DNA from: Tetrapyrgos nigripes
Taxonomy: Eukaryota > Basidiomycota > Agaricomycetes > Agaricales > Campanellaceae
DNA length: 64,000 nucleotides
Assembly: GCA_013368315.1 (NCBI GenBank)
Contig: JAACJM010000031.1
Coordinates: forward strand, 1-64,000
Direction of reading: 5' to 3'
The notes under the pieces: generated by a model
What the model saw: the letters and a program-made list of their open reading frames with translations, nothing else
Databases searched by the model: none
What the model was told of the DNA's origin: nothing
Shown: piece by piece, positions 31,970-44,138 of the stretch
Position numbering within the stretch: position 1 is the stretch's first letter
Layout: each line of letters starts with the position of its first letter
Position numbers and translations under genes: made by a program

Positions 31970-34900
31970 ATGTTCCGAAAACTCAAGACTCAGGTGCAGC
32001 AGAAGCCTAGTAATCCTCATCTCGCTAACATTGTCGGTTCCAGACCATCCTCAAAACCAGTTGTACTTTCTGCAGTACTCTCAGACGACAGACGACGCAT
32101 ACTCGAAACCTCTGTCCATGTCAAACCTCCCCTCAAAAGACCTTGCCATGAAGCTGCGAGCAGCGACAAGGTTACGCAACTCACAGACTTGAAATTTGGA
32201 GAGCCTTATGAGTCTGTGCTCGCCAACGTAGGGGGTGATGCTTTTGATGAGGTCATTGAGAAGTCAGTGCCTCAGCTAACCACCGAAAATTTGAAGGCTC
32301 AGAGACGGTATCAGAGTTTGGTGAGTGTCTCCCTTCTTGAATGATAACAAATATGTATTGAAACTCTGTACTAGGATCAACCGATGAAGGAATGGACACC
32401 TTATCGTGACGAGTATCTGTATGAGCTGATCCGCAATGAGGGCCGGGGAGACGTGGACCTTAACAGCTGCTCTCAATGCAAAAGGCTCTCAATAGATGGA
32501 GATAAAGATGACCCTGAGCCACTTTATCGTTGCCTGGAGTGTAATTATCCCGAGCTAATGTGTCAAGCATGCTGCTTGAAGAAGCATGCAGACCGACCCT
32601 TTGATATCATTGAGGTGCGTAGATATTCAAAAAGTATACGAAGGGATAGATTTAACATTGCAACTGCAGAAGTGGAATGGAATCTTTTTTGAAGAGGTTT
32701 CTCTGCAATCACTAGGGCTTGTTCTGTCATTTGGGCACAATCACGGTGAACCTTGTCTGCATCCCCATATATGCAAGTCCTTCACAGTAATCCACACCAA
32801 CGGCATCCACCAAATCACTGCTCAGCTGTGTAATTGTGCTCATAAGTACGAGGCAGGAGAGTACCGGCAGCAACTTTTACGTTGGCACTTGTATTCATCA
32901 ACTCATTTGGACCCTCGCTCTGCAGCTACTTTTGACGTACTGAACAACTTCCACAACATGACACTACAGGGCAAGATTAATATATATGACTACTACAATG
33001 GACTGGAGAACCTGAGAAACAATGCTGGCCTCCGAAAAATCAAGGTGACAGGTTTCATACTATTAATAATTATGTTACTAACGGCTTCTCTATAGGATCG
33101 CTACAAGGCCTTCTGTCGCATGATGTGTCAATGGCGGCATCTAAAAATGTTGAAGCGAGCAGGAAGAGGGAACGATGGCTCGAGACCAGTTGAAGAGACC
33201 CAGGCTGGTGAACTGGGAGTTGAGTGTCCTGCATGCCCTCGACCTGGGGTCAATCTACCAGAAAATTGGCAGGATATTGAACCAGAACGCAGGTAAACAC
33301 ATAAACATCACTGCTCTATAAACAAGACTAAAATATATCTCAGGTTCATATATTGGCTTTTTCTCGCAATAGATGCATGCTTCCCGCTCAAAAGATGTGC
33401 TGTCTCCTCGGAAGAGAACGATCCTGCTTTAGGGAGTGGTTGGGCATATTATGTTGAAGATGGCCCATACAGAAAATACCTTCAAACAATTCCAGACCAG
33501 CAGGAGGTAAGTCGTTGTTCTGTGCGCAGAATAAGTGCCCTAACTTGATAAATCATTTTATGTACAGATGTCTACATGTAGTGGCTTAGCAACTCTGGAA
33601 ATGGCTAATACAAAATTTTCAAGAGGATATGCCTGTACTGGGTGTGGCTTGGGTGTTTGTGTGTGTCATGAATTCGTTCAAAAGAATGGCGTAGTCGACT
33701 TGACAAAAGGAGAGCGGTACGTGGTGATTCCTTCAGGAAATAACTGGCCCTGATGTAGAATAGATACGCTAGTATGGATTATAGCTTTGCATCATACATG
33801 CGCCACCATGATCATCGCCTAACCAAGGTCCAAGCATATGACATTGCTTGTCAGTGGTCAATTTATATTATTGACTGCCTCAAGCTGCTGCCACCACTTC
33901 TTCAACTAAATCTTCTGTTGCATATCATTTATTATGTTGTTCCAAAGCTTCACATACATGGTCATCAGCTATGGTGTCAACTACGCTACTCTTTGAACTT
34001 GTTATGGGGTGCTGGCCGAACTGACAGTGAAGGAATTGAACGATCTTGGGCACACATGGGCCCTGTGGCCACAAGCACTCGGGATATGGGCCCTGGTTCC
34101 CGACACGACACATTGGATGACCACTGGGGTCACTGGAACTGGATTAAATTAGTGGGCCTGGGTATGTGATAGGTATAATGTTTCATTCAGAATTCTTGAA
34201 GTTTGACAGATGGCGTTCTCTATAGGTGAATTGTTGTTGCGACGCCTGCTCAATGCAATATCGGAACAAATTATCCAGTCCCGTTCTTTAGCAGAGTTCA
34301 CCAAGGGGCAGGAGAAACAGCAGCCTGGTGTCACCAAAGTCTGGGAGCAGATGATCAAAAATTGGGAAAGTGAGTTACATCTACCAGTGAAGGTCAGAAA
34401 GATTCCAAACCCTTACCAGATGCCTCAGACAGGTGAGTAATTTATTGATCTAAACTTAAACTCAATATGTATGGACTAATACATACATTTTAGGTCTTAC
34501 GGAAAGTGAAATTTGTCTGCAATTGCTGACCGCCAAGGCGGAACAAGAGAAGAAAGGCATTCCTTCCATTTCCAGTGTGAGCCCTACATCGTTCATATCT
34601 CAAGGGCTGGAATTAGAAGATCAACAGTAAGTTCTTCATTATGTTAGCCTTTTACTTTCAGCATAATCTAACAAGAGGTAGACGCAATTTGAAATTGGAA
34701 ATCAAATGGAAGAAATTTGATACTGCAACACAGAAAACATCGTTACTCCAACAGTGAACAAAACTCCTGCGAGCGATTGGCAAATTTCGGTCTCTACAAG
34801 CAACATATATGCCTGGAGCCTTACGGATGTTAGAAGAAAGCGAGAAAAGTATTCCAAATGCTTCAAATACTGAGGAGAGTACTGGACATTTCCCTGAAGA

Positions 34901-36039
34901 TATTCACCTTTATCTCCCCTCTTCCCTCACTCCAGCGTATCGCACAGAAGGTTGCCGTACCGGTCTAGTGGAACTCGAAATGAAATTACGTGAAGGGCAA
35001 CTCCAAAACTCACTCCATCAGCTCAGAAACCACCTCCATATGAAGTCGAGACTGTTAACATATCGAACGTCAAATATTGTGCATCAAGCGATGGTTACTC
35101 GCTCCAAAGGTCTTTTTATTCAGAATGAACAGCACATTGAGAGCTGTAAGAAGAAGTACCAAACAGCTTGGACTGCATTGGTAAATTTGGTTGGGAGAGA
35201 GAACATGAAGTGGAAGAAGCTTGAGGATGTTGATGTCCAGTTGATGACTGGAGACTGAGCTGTCGGGATTGCGAGAAAGAAGAAACGAAAAACTCCGGAA
35301 GAAAAGGATAGGAGTAGCAGTGACTCTGAAGTGGAGGATGCCGATCTGATCGTAGCTGCTGCATGTCAGAAGCAGAAGCGAATTGATCGGATCCGCGCAT
35401 CTACTGGCGAGGGTTTTGCTGATCTGTCTTGGATCTGAAAAGAGGGTGGGACTGGAACACAGCTTGACAACAAAACGTTGGAAGAAAGTAAGTATTTGAT
35501 TTTGTTATGCAAGTACATCCTGAATTTATATCTTACCAGTCATACGTGTCGAGTGGTGTAAGGCACACGCCTGAACGCAACGATGGACAGAAGAAATTAT
35601 CCTGATTAAGGAGGAGATGAGACAGTGCTTAGTGAGCTTGGAAGCCAAAGCACGGGCTTGGGACACCTGCAATGAATTTAGTGGAGTTGTTGCGGCTGGT
35701 AAAGATTCCTGGAAACCAGATTGGAAAATAAGCCAATCATACATTGGTCCATTGACAGATGGCATTACTGCAGACTTCGCACACTCTGAAGGAGTCAGAG
35801 CATATGCAGCGTCACAAGCGGTGTTGTATAGATCACTCTGTCAACATTTCAAGAAGCTGTGGACTGGGCTAGGTGAGAAGGAAGAGGCTCTTATTTCTGG
35901 CAAGGAACTGCTGGCAGTGATACATACACCTTCAGTCACTGTGGACTCTGATGATGAAGGTGCGGGGAGGGAGCCTGAAGATAACACCCTCTACCAGGGC
36001 TATGTTGAGGACGAGGACGAGGACAACACTGAATACTAG
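31970..36039 (+). pseudogene. KDZ transposase with CxC2 cysteine cluster, four in-frame TGA stops
   Basis: The start is ATG at 31970 (MFRKLKTQVQQKPSNP). Exon 2 holds the cysteine cluster CSQCKRLSID, YRCLECNYPELMCQACCLKK and HADRPFDIIE, then FGHNHGEPCLHPH. The KDZ domain follows: FIYWLFLAIDACFPLKRC (first Asp), GWAYYVEDGPYRKYL, YACTGCGLGVCVCHEF, GERYASMDYSFASYM (second Asp), VQAYDIACQW, PKLHIHGHQLWCQLRYSLN, GRTDSEGIERSWA (Glu) and MGPGSRHDTLDDHWGHWNW. The helical C-terminal part runs through ELLLRRLLNAISEQI to VRIEW-type sequence and an acidic end, VEDEDEDNTEY, with the last stop at 36037-36039. TGA codons at 34755-34757, 35256-35258, 35436-35438 and 35572-35574 interrupt it. About nine introns of 50-65 bases are all intact. 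Decay is confined to the region after the catalytic core. Confidence 0.88.
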
Positions 36040-36292
36040 TAATTGACCTAGTCTCTCTTGATGTATATATGTACTTGTGTATCTCAGTAAAAACAAAAAG
36101 GAAAATAATAATAGATTCATACAAAGCAAAAAGCCAACTCCTTGAAATGGATACTACTTTAGAATTCTCTTCCAGAGTCTCTCGCAGCCAACTCTTGTCC
36201 TAATTGCATTGTCCTACTCTCGGAAAAGCTCTACATAGATTTTATCAAGCCTCTGGACCGGAAAAGGGGGGAGAAGGTGTGTAAATTGTAGA

Positions 36293-36540
36293 GAGGAGGC
36301 GTGTCATGGAATGGAGGAATAAAATTCATATAGAACTCACCAAGTACTATTCACCCTGTCATGCTCCTTGTAGGAGGCATGTCATTAAAGGGAGGAATAG
36401 AATTCAAATAACAGAATTTATACAGTACTCAGCGAGTTCTATTCACCCTATCATGTAGGAGGTGTGTCATTAAAGGGAGGAATAGAATTCAAATTAGAAT
36501 TCAAATAGTACTCGGCGAGTACCCTTTACCCCATCATGCT
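36293..36540. repeat. Three tandem units of about 90 bases
   Basis: The units share GGAGGCGTGTCAT / GGAGGCATGTCATTAAAG variants, GGAGGAATAGAATTCAAAT and a TTCACCCTRTCATG-like end. This is right-side, non-coding sequence of the KDZ element. Confidence 0.75.
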
Positions 36541-36939
36541 CCTGATTTATGTTGAGCTCGAGAGATCAAAGCAAATAAGTATCAGAGATGTGTGGAAGAG
36601 CGGAAGAACACTGTCATCTTAGCACAGTGCTGACAACGTATTATAGAGAACTAGGTCCCCAGTCAACATTCAGTAAATGCAAATTATCTATTTGTTATGG
36701 AGCCATTGTTGGAAGAGACATCAGAAAAAAATGAAGAAATAAAAACTCTATGCGTTGGCTTGCCATATCCAAGCAATCCTGCAATCCATTTCCCCATTAA
36801 CCGAAACAAAATTTGAGAAGTAGGGAGGTGAGGCCACTTGAATGGCGTGTTGAAGACGGGAACCACGGGACAAGGAGAGGAAAGGAAAGGGAATGGTGGA
36901 GGTGGAACAATGATGATCAACAAGCTATCAACGAAACGT

Positions 36940-37700
36940 AAAAACACGGATATTGCCGAGAGCTGCAACAGCAGCCGTGAGCCTGTGTTACGTAGCCGCG
37001 TTCTGCTCTACCCACATCAGTATACTGTGTAAGAACAGTAGTTGATGTAATATTATGCACTGTAAGTATGCGGCTCTTGAGTAAAAACCTGGATATTCCT
37101 GAGAGCCACCCAGATGTTTCCGGCCGCGGCGGCATTATCCTGTGCTGGTGCTGTTTTTTTTTTAGACGGCATTACCGTGAGCCTGTATTATGTATCTATG
37201 TGCTGCTACCTAGATTGGTATCCTTGTGTAAGAACGGTAGTCAATATATTATGCACTACGTGGCTCTTGCAGTAAAAATGCGGATATTCCCGAGAGAAAG
37301 AACTGTTCGGATGTTTCCGAGAGGTACAGCAGCGGCGGCATTATCGCGTGCCTGTGCTCAGATGTTTCCGATATGGCCAAGCGGCTGCATTAAACAGACA
37401 TGGTATACTTTGCATTGTAGGTAGTAGTATCAGCCACATGGTAATAGTACCACTTGGATGTTTCTGAGAGAGCTACATTCACGAAGATACTTTACATTGT
37501 GTAGGTAGTAGTTACCCAATATTATTAATTGTGTGCTTTAAAAATGACCATGTAGGTGAGATGTCCTAATATAATGCAATGTACACCTGAACATACTTTA
37601 CATTGTGTAGGTAGTATTGAGAGACAATATTATGCATTGTATGCCTTTAAAATGACCTTGTAGGTGAGATGTCCTGATATAATGCAATGTATGCCCAGGG
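36940..37700. repeat. Degenerate tandem repeats next to the right minisatellite
   Basis: At 36940-37420, two to three units of roughly 190 bases share CCGTGAGCCTGT, TGTGTAAGAAC, ATTATGCACT and GGATATTCC. At 37470-37700, two units of about 115 bases share ACTTTACATTGTGTAGGTAG, AGGTGAGATGTCCT and ATAATGCAATGTA. No gene is supported in 36040-37737. Confidence 0.7.
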
Positions 37701-37737
37701 CTATTGTCAGTATACTTTGTATAATTCTTACAGCTAC

Positions 37738-38054
37738 AGCTGAAGGCAGACGGGGCAGACAAGGCAGACAAGGCAGATGGGGCAGATGAGGCACACAAGG
37801 CAGACAAGGCAGACAAGGCAGATGGGGCAGATGGGGCACACAAGGCAGACAAGGCAGACAAGGCAGATGGGGCAGATGGGGCACACAAGGCAGACAAGGC
37901 AGACAAGGCAGATGGGGCAGATGGGGCACACAAGGCAGACAAGGCAGACAAGGCAGATGGGGCAGATGGGGCAGACAAGGCAGATGGGGCAGATGGGGCA
38001 GATGGGGCAGATGTAACAGACTGAGCAGATGAAGCAGATGACAAGGCAGACACA
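37738..38054. repeat. Right minisatellite, inverted relative to the left array
   Basis: GGCAGACAAGGCAGA units with a 45-base higher-order period, four times over (GGGGCACACAAGGCAGACAA phrases). The last 150 bases before the terminal repeat match the first 150 bases of the left array in reverse complement, so the homology of the two ends runs into the minisatellite. Confidence 0.9.
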
Positions 38055-39320
38055 GTAGTCTGCCCTTTTCCTGTCCAGCCTGAGCTGTCTATTTATATTT
38101 AGTAAAATTTAATTAACCTGGTTAAATGAATTCATTGTATTACATCCTGTAAATTTTCAGTAAGCCCTTCTGTATTACTTAATTGACATGCACTGCAAAT
38201 TCATCCAACAAGTCTCTTGTAAGTCCATTGGATATACATGATGACTTACAAAATAGTCACTTTTCAGTAAAGTCATTGTAATGTCTTGTGACTTACCAGT
38301 GTCTTACTGTGACCAGTCTGTCACACTGTATATTCTCCATTTAGCATGCACATTTTTTCCAGAGACTTACGAGATAGACTTTTAAAACCTGCATCTTGTA
38401 ATTCCCTTGTAAAATCACAAGTCTTTCTAGGGTATCACTGTGACACAGCTGTCCCTCTGTAAATTCAGTGTAAATATGAGCAGTCTTACCCAAGACTTTC
38501 AAGTTCTACCTTCTGGTAAGTCCTCTGTAAATTTTACTTGGTTTACAAATTGTCTTACTGTGACATTATCTCACACTGAAATACTCTGGTATTTCAGTTC
38601 TGTTTTACAAGAAGACATACTGTGACAAAAAAGTCACCTTGTAATTCCACTGTATGCTCTTCAATGCTATACTGTGACAAAGCCTCACACTGAAAGTCCA
38701 TGGTATGTCCTTGCAGCTTACAGCGGTCTTTCAGAATAGTCCTCATTTTTTGTCTATTTTGTAATACACTTGTAAGTCAAGCCAACTTACATATTGATTG
38801 GTTCCCCATAATACTCTTGTAATACTCCAGTAAGGCTGAGGATTTACCAGTGTTTGTAGCAAATGTTTCTTGTAATTCCTTCATAATACAGCTAGTCTTA
38901 CAAGTGTATTACTGTGACTTGATTGTCACTTTGTAAATTTCTGGCAGATTTTGCTTCCTTGTAAGTCCTTTGTAAATCTCTCTTGCCTTACTGTTTGTCA
39001 TACTGTGATTATCTGTCACACTGAAATACTCCAGTATTTCCTATGTGTCTTACTACATGACATATTGTGACAAAAAGTCACTCTGAAATTCCTGCGTAAT
39101 TCCACAGGATATCAACCAAGGGTATACAGTGACAGCAAGTCACACTGAAAGTCCATGGTATTTCTTTGTGACTTAAAATGGTCATACAAGGTTGTTCTAA
39201 TTTTTTCTGTCTCTTGTAATACTAATGTATGACAAGGAGTCTTACATATTGATTGGCTTGGTGTAATACTCTTGTAAAACCTCAGTAAAGCAGAGGATTT
39301 ACAAGTGTTTGCACCCAGTG
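38055..39320 (-). repeat. Right terminal inverted repeat of the KDZ element
   Basis: This is the reverse complement of the left repeat without the solo LTR. It carries the same GTGAC..GTCAC palindromes and ends GCACCCAGTG at 39320. A 61-residue frame at 38440-38625 also appears in the other two copies and only reflects the repeat. Confidence 0.9.
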
Positions 39321-39920
39321 ATAGTTAGAAAATGAGTAGGTTGTAGTGACAGCCAAAACACACCAAAGTCTTTGGCAGATTGCAGAAGACCCCCTTGACG
39401 ATCCTTCACCCTTCAATGACATTCCTTCACTTTTCCCTCTGTTGTTATCATTCTAGTGAAGCAGAGGTTAGCTTGACGTCGAGATGGGGATGTAGGAACA
39501 AAGCTGCGCACTCACCAAAGGCAAATGATAAGACCAAAACTACAAGCTCCTTCAAGTTCGTCAGCACCACTACCAAAGCCAACTCGGACGGGATGAAGTA
39601 TACATGCACGCTGGGAGAGTAAAACATCAGGGTTATGTCACTGGTATTGGGCGAATATACATCGCTATGTATCTGACGTCGACATTGAGGACTACAGAGT
39701 GACGGGAACTACGAGACGGTGATATGGCGAGACGTGCTGAGGGAGAACGAAGAAGGCAAGAAGACTGAGTAGGTAGTCTTTTGGAGCAAGAAAAGTCTAA
39801 CACACACCTAAAGACAACTGGATGGTCCAATAATCCTTACGCCTCAGTGTCTTTTCAGGAACCACTTGGAATTGGAAGACTGACTCGACCGGCCGTCTCC
39901 TCTGCATCGTCTCTCTCATC
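39321..39920. other. Right flank of the KDZ element
   Basis: A possible minus-strand exon bounded by an acceptor and GTGAGT lies at about 39515-39625 (VHVYFIPSELALVVVLTNL), but no gene could be built around it. Confidence 0.3.
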
Positions 39921-42652
39921 ATGACGACATTCTCAACTCTTGGATGGGGTCTTCTCCTTGGCTGTCTACCACAGTCAGGCCTCACTGTGCCTGCCACTAC
40001 TGTGCACAATGAGACGGTGACTGGTGTCTTGGAAGCCCCAGCCCCATCTGTACCAACTTTATTGGACCAGCTGGGTATGGATTTGTTCAAGGTGCGTGTA
40101 CCCAGTACTAGCGCAGATGTAGATGTTGACCATTGATTTCTGTAGTCTCCCCTCCCGCCAAACACATCCAAGGTAGCCAATGGTGGATGGATTATCAGCC
40201 TGTCTCGTATACCCTTACTTCAAAGAGGGGAAATCGACAGCAATTCGCCAAGTACGTCCTTATCCTCCCTGTCCACCTTTTTACATTTTTACATCGTGGA
40301 CCTGAATGCTTTCTAACGACACGAACATATAGCATGATTACAACTTGTCATAACGCAGGAGTGAAGGTTATAGCAGGTAAATGACCAGTCCTATTCACTT
40401 CTAAGTATACATACATCTTGCATTTTCCCAAATCGAGCATTCCTCTCTCGTTTTCCCGACCTCGGTGATCTCAGGATAATCCTCCGTCAAACTTCTAGTT
40501 TCTATGTTCCGTTATTTTCTACCGCATCACGATTGAATCTCACCTCTGACCCCTCGCTCTTATGACGCAGATACACTCTTCAACCACATGGCAAGTATCG
40601 ACTCAGGGGCAGGCATTGGTGGTTCTAGCTTTACACACTACAATTATCCAGGGATTTACCAGAACCAGGTGAGTATGTACGCACACTTTTGAGGTATTCG
40701 TTGAATATCCATTGTGACATTCCAAATTATACATTATCTCCCTTTCACTACCATACAAGAGCTTACCTTGAGATCTATCCATCTATGTAGGATTTCCACC
40801 ACTGTGGCCTCGAACCTGGCGATGACATTGTCAACTACAATAACCAGGTTGAAGTGCAGACTTGTGAGTTGGTTAATTTGGCTGAGTGAGTTGAATTTCC
40901 AGTTCGAATCTGCTGTAATACTTACTTTGCTTCTTAAGCCCATCAACAGACACCGAATATGTCCGTAGCCGTTTTGCGCAATATGACAACAATCTGCTCT
41001 CGTTGGGAGTTGATGGGTTCAGATTGGATGCTGCTAAACATGAGTTTTTCTCGCTCTCACAAACCTCGAGTTATTAATTTGTTTTCGTCCTTATCCACCT
41101 GTCATATCAATCTGAGCTCTTTACTAACTCATTACTTGCAATCATAGATATCCCAACAACCTACATCGCCAACATACTCTCCTGACTGACATTCAGGCCC
41201 TTTATTACTCAGGAGGTTATCTTTGGAGTGGGAGAACCCATCAGCCTTCAGAGTATGTTCAAAATGGGGACGTGCAAGAGTAAGCATTTCCATTTCATTC
41301 TATTACTATCATCACTCTCCCTCCAGGTTACACATATAAGATCATACTGATTTACTAGTCGGTGTTCCTCCCTTGTACAATCTTTAGATTTAGATCCACC
41401 ACCGCTCTTAAGAACACATTCTTAGGAGGTGGAATCTAGAGCCTACAGAATCTGGACAATCAAGGATGGGTATCTGGCTCTCAAGCCAACGTCTCTGTGA
41501 CGAATCATGATACCGAACGTGTACGTCCATTCCATCTCTCCACAATAATCCTTCACTAAATCACCACCACTCTTAATCTCAGAATGGCAACTCCCTCAAC
41601 CACTCCTCCCCCTCCGACACCTACGTCACTGCCACCATCTTCTCCCTCACCCATCCTCACGGAACACCCACCATCCTCTCCTCCTACACCTTCTCCACCA
41701 CTGACGACGGCACCTCCAACAGCGGAATCGGTACCTGTTCCGGTACAGGCAGTTCCAATGGCTGGCTATGCCAACATTGATGGATCGCACTTAGTGGTAT
41801 GGTCAGTTGGAGAAACACTGTCGGTAGTGCAGCAATAAACAACTGGGTCTCCCCTCAAAGCCAACAAATCGCATTCGGACGAGGATCAGGAGGATCAGCA
41901 GGGTTCATGGCGATTAATAATGCCGATTCAACATGGAGTTCGACGTTTAAGACGTCATTGGCGGATGGGAGTTATTGTGATGTTGTTAGTGGGACTTGGA
42001 GTTCAAATGGGGTTTGTTCTGGGTCTTCGTGAGTTGTGTTATATATTCCTATGGAAAGAGGTAGACTTTGTCTCTAATGTTGCATTGTTGTGATGTGATA
42101 GATTCACTGTATCTGGTGGATCCTTCAGTGCAACTGTCCCCGCTCGAAGCACTATAGCTATCCATATGGGTGCGAAAGGGACCAGGAGTGGTAGCAGAGG
42201 TGGCTCTGGTACCGGTTGTTCAGGGACAGTCACAATGAATTTCTCAGAAACTGCTACGACCACTTTCGGAGATGTATGCGATTGCTTTGCGTGGCAAGTA
42301 ATATACAATTTCTTGACTTATTCGATATCTACAGAACATCTTCCTCGTCGGTAGCATCCCCCAACTTGGATCCTGGGATCCTTCCTCTTCCCTACCCCTC
42401 TCATCAGCGACATATCCCGTTTGGACTGTCACCGTCAACTTGCCAGCCAACACCGCATTCGAGTACAAATTCATAAGGAAGGAGATGGACGGTAGTGTAA
42501 GTCTCTTTCTTTCTTTCTTTTTTCAAGTTATCAAATTATTTAAGAAAAAATCTCACCAATTGAATACTTAGGTTGTTTGGGAATCCAATCCAAATCGTCA
42601 AGCCACAGTAGCGTCGAGTGGTACTCAATCTCTGAGTTCCTCCTGGAAATAG
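39921..42652 (+). pseudogene. GH13 alpha-amylase with C-terminal CBM20, inactivated
   Basis: This is a relic of a secreted fungal alpha-amylase. A signal-like start (MTTFSTLGWGLLLGCLPQSG) precedes a damaged stretch; the amylase frame then reads [79 protein letters not shown] and [14 protein letters not shown] (nucleophile Asp), then FITQEVIFGVGEPI (acid Glu), SVTNHDTERNGNSLN (third Asp), ILSSYTFSTTDDGTSN and NTVGSAAINNWVSPQSQQIA. The CBM20 starch-binding domain is at [20 protein letters not shown] to the TAG at 42650-42652. Defects are TGA at 41183-41185 and 41778-41780, TAG at 41437-41439, a frameshift just after GVGEPI, an N-terminal frameshift, and a lost splice donor after DAAKH. All active-site residues are still readable, so the loss looks fairly recent. 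Confidence 0.85.
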
Positions 42653-42836
42653 TCTTTTGTTTGTTCTTTTTTCGTTTGATTGGTTGATTTTTTAAAGGTT
42701 ACTTTATAATGTACTAATTGTCACGGTATGCCACATTCAAAGTCCGTAGGACCTCTGGCCTGTCCATACATTTTTTTTTGTTTTGCTGGACTTTCATGAT
42801 ATATGCAGATATATAAATATATATATATGGGCACAT

Positions 42837-43280
42837 CAGTATTTTGGGAAAAAACTGGTTTCAACTGGTACCAGCTGGTACCAGCTGTGTCCAGTTAACC
42901 AGTTACCAGTGAACCAGATAAGTTTTTCTGATCACCAGTCCAATAGCGTCCTCATCAATGAAATATAGTGATAGCCATCCAGGAGGGTTTAATAAACATT
43001 CCCAACAGCGCCCACATCATCCGAGATGATCTGAATGATGTATTCGGGACCATCAATTTATGTCAACATCACTAGGAACAATGATCGGCACCTCCCGATG
43101 CTCCCGACAACTGGCCGACGCATTGCTGCCATTTCTTAATAGATCCAACATCAATCATTGCAAACACTCACCATTGAAGGTGATGTATATGTATGTATAT
43201 GTACAGTGCTCTAAGTATCCATACCATTGACTTCTATTAACCACCAGCTGGCCAGTGACCAGTTTTTTCCAGAAATACTG
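42837..43280. mobile_element. MITE-like inverted-repeat sequence (444 bases)
   Basis: The left end CAGTATTTTGGGAAAAAACT and right end (reverse complement) CAGTATTTCTGGAAAAAACT are inverted repeats with two mismatches over about 23 bases. The interior is rich in CTGGTACCAG-type palindromes and has no gene. No matching flanking duplication was found. Confidence 0.5.
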
Positions 43281-43522
43281 ATGCAGCAAGCGCAGTATTG
43301 AGCTGTAGTGTTCCTTTATTGACGTGTCTACACTCTGAAGGTCCAAGGATGATGGTTGAGAAAGTGACCAAAGAACAGACATCAGTAATACACCTGTACA
43401 TGATGATCCAACCACAGGGACACCATGCCCTTTGATGTCGAGGTCATCATATTGGTTTTGACTTTGGCGGCTGCATGGTGGAAGTGGATATATGGATGAC
43501 CTTCACAAAAATTATATCAAGG

Positions 43523-43809
43523 TTTTGTTGCAAGCCATCCTGTGATAGTGCAATGAGGGGAAGATCATCTGCTTGCTCCAAATTGGATACATAGGAACCG
43601 AACAGTTCCACATCGTCGTCAGACTCAGGGATTTGAAAGTCTGAAAAATAGAGTAACCAGAGGAGCAGGGACATGGTATCTCCAGCTAGGATTCCCATAG
43701 CACTGAGTCTGACGATGATGTGGAATTGTTTGGCTCCTATATATCCCATTTGGAGCAAGTAGATGATCTTCTCTCCATTGTACTATCACAGGATGGCTTG
43801 CAACAAAAG
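43523..43809. repeat. Inverted duplication with 107-base arms
   Basis: The arms 43523-43628 and 43703-43809 are reverse complements at roughly 85%. Both encode versions of SDDDVELFGSY followed by LEQ..DDL and LSQDGLQQ, on opposite strands, so a coding-like segment was duplicated head to head. The 74-base spacer shows no feature. The source gene is not recognised. Confidence 0.75.
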
Positions 43810-44138
43810 CTTAATATTTTCTATGCTTGGTGCTGTTTGAACTTCATGACTGGGACGGGGAAAATCGGGAACAACTCATATAGCCACAAGCAGAAACAGA
43901 GTGTAAAGAACTCAGCCTCATTCTTTGGCCTTGTAATAAGTTGGAGGCAGATTTACTTGGGCATGGATCACCACTTAGCTGCTATGTACAGGAGCTTAAG
44001 AATTCCGGCTGTCAGTGATTGATTCGATTTCAATGATCAACAACTGTTCAAACCAAGTTCAGACTCGTGGCTAAAGAAAAAGAACCACTAGTGGATCAAA
44101 TGAGAAGGGGGGATGCATGCAATATCATATCTAGTCAT

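Larger units (their letters stand above)
20956..39320. mobile_element. 18.4-kb KDZ-type DNA transposon with long terminal inverted repeats
   Basis: Both ends read CACTGGGTGCAAACACTTG inward. The left end starts at 20956 and the right end finishes at 39320. The inverted repeats run about 1.25 kb and then both enter the same 9-base minisatellite. The interior carries a KDZ transposase, two accessory genes on the opposite strand and several tandem-repeat blocks. A third copy of the terminal repeat at 63077 begins with exactly the same bases, which fixes the element's edge. No matching 8-base target duplication is visible (TACACTCA on the left, ATAGTTAG on the right), so it has decayed or the ends recombined. 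Confidence 0.85.

Noticed and set aside
37598..38053. Open frames of 60-150 codons at the right end of the KDZ element
   Set aside because: Same minisatellite artefact as on the left, seen in reverse complement.
38440..38625. 61-codon frame conserved in three places (also 22079-22264 and 63774-63959)
   Set aside because: The conservation is that of the terminal repeat itself; the palindromes, not the codons, are preserved.
20946..39330. An 8-base target duplication around the KDZ element
   Set aside because: The flanks TACACTCA and ATAGTTAG do not match, so none is claimed.
41584..41838. Proline/threonine-rich 84-codon frame
   Set aside because: It is an off-frame reading of the amylase gene; the true frame there encodes NGNSLN and ILSSYTFSTTDDG.
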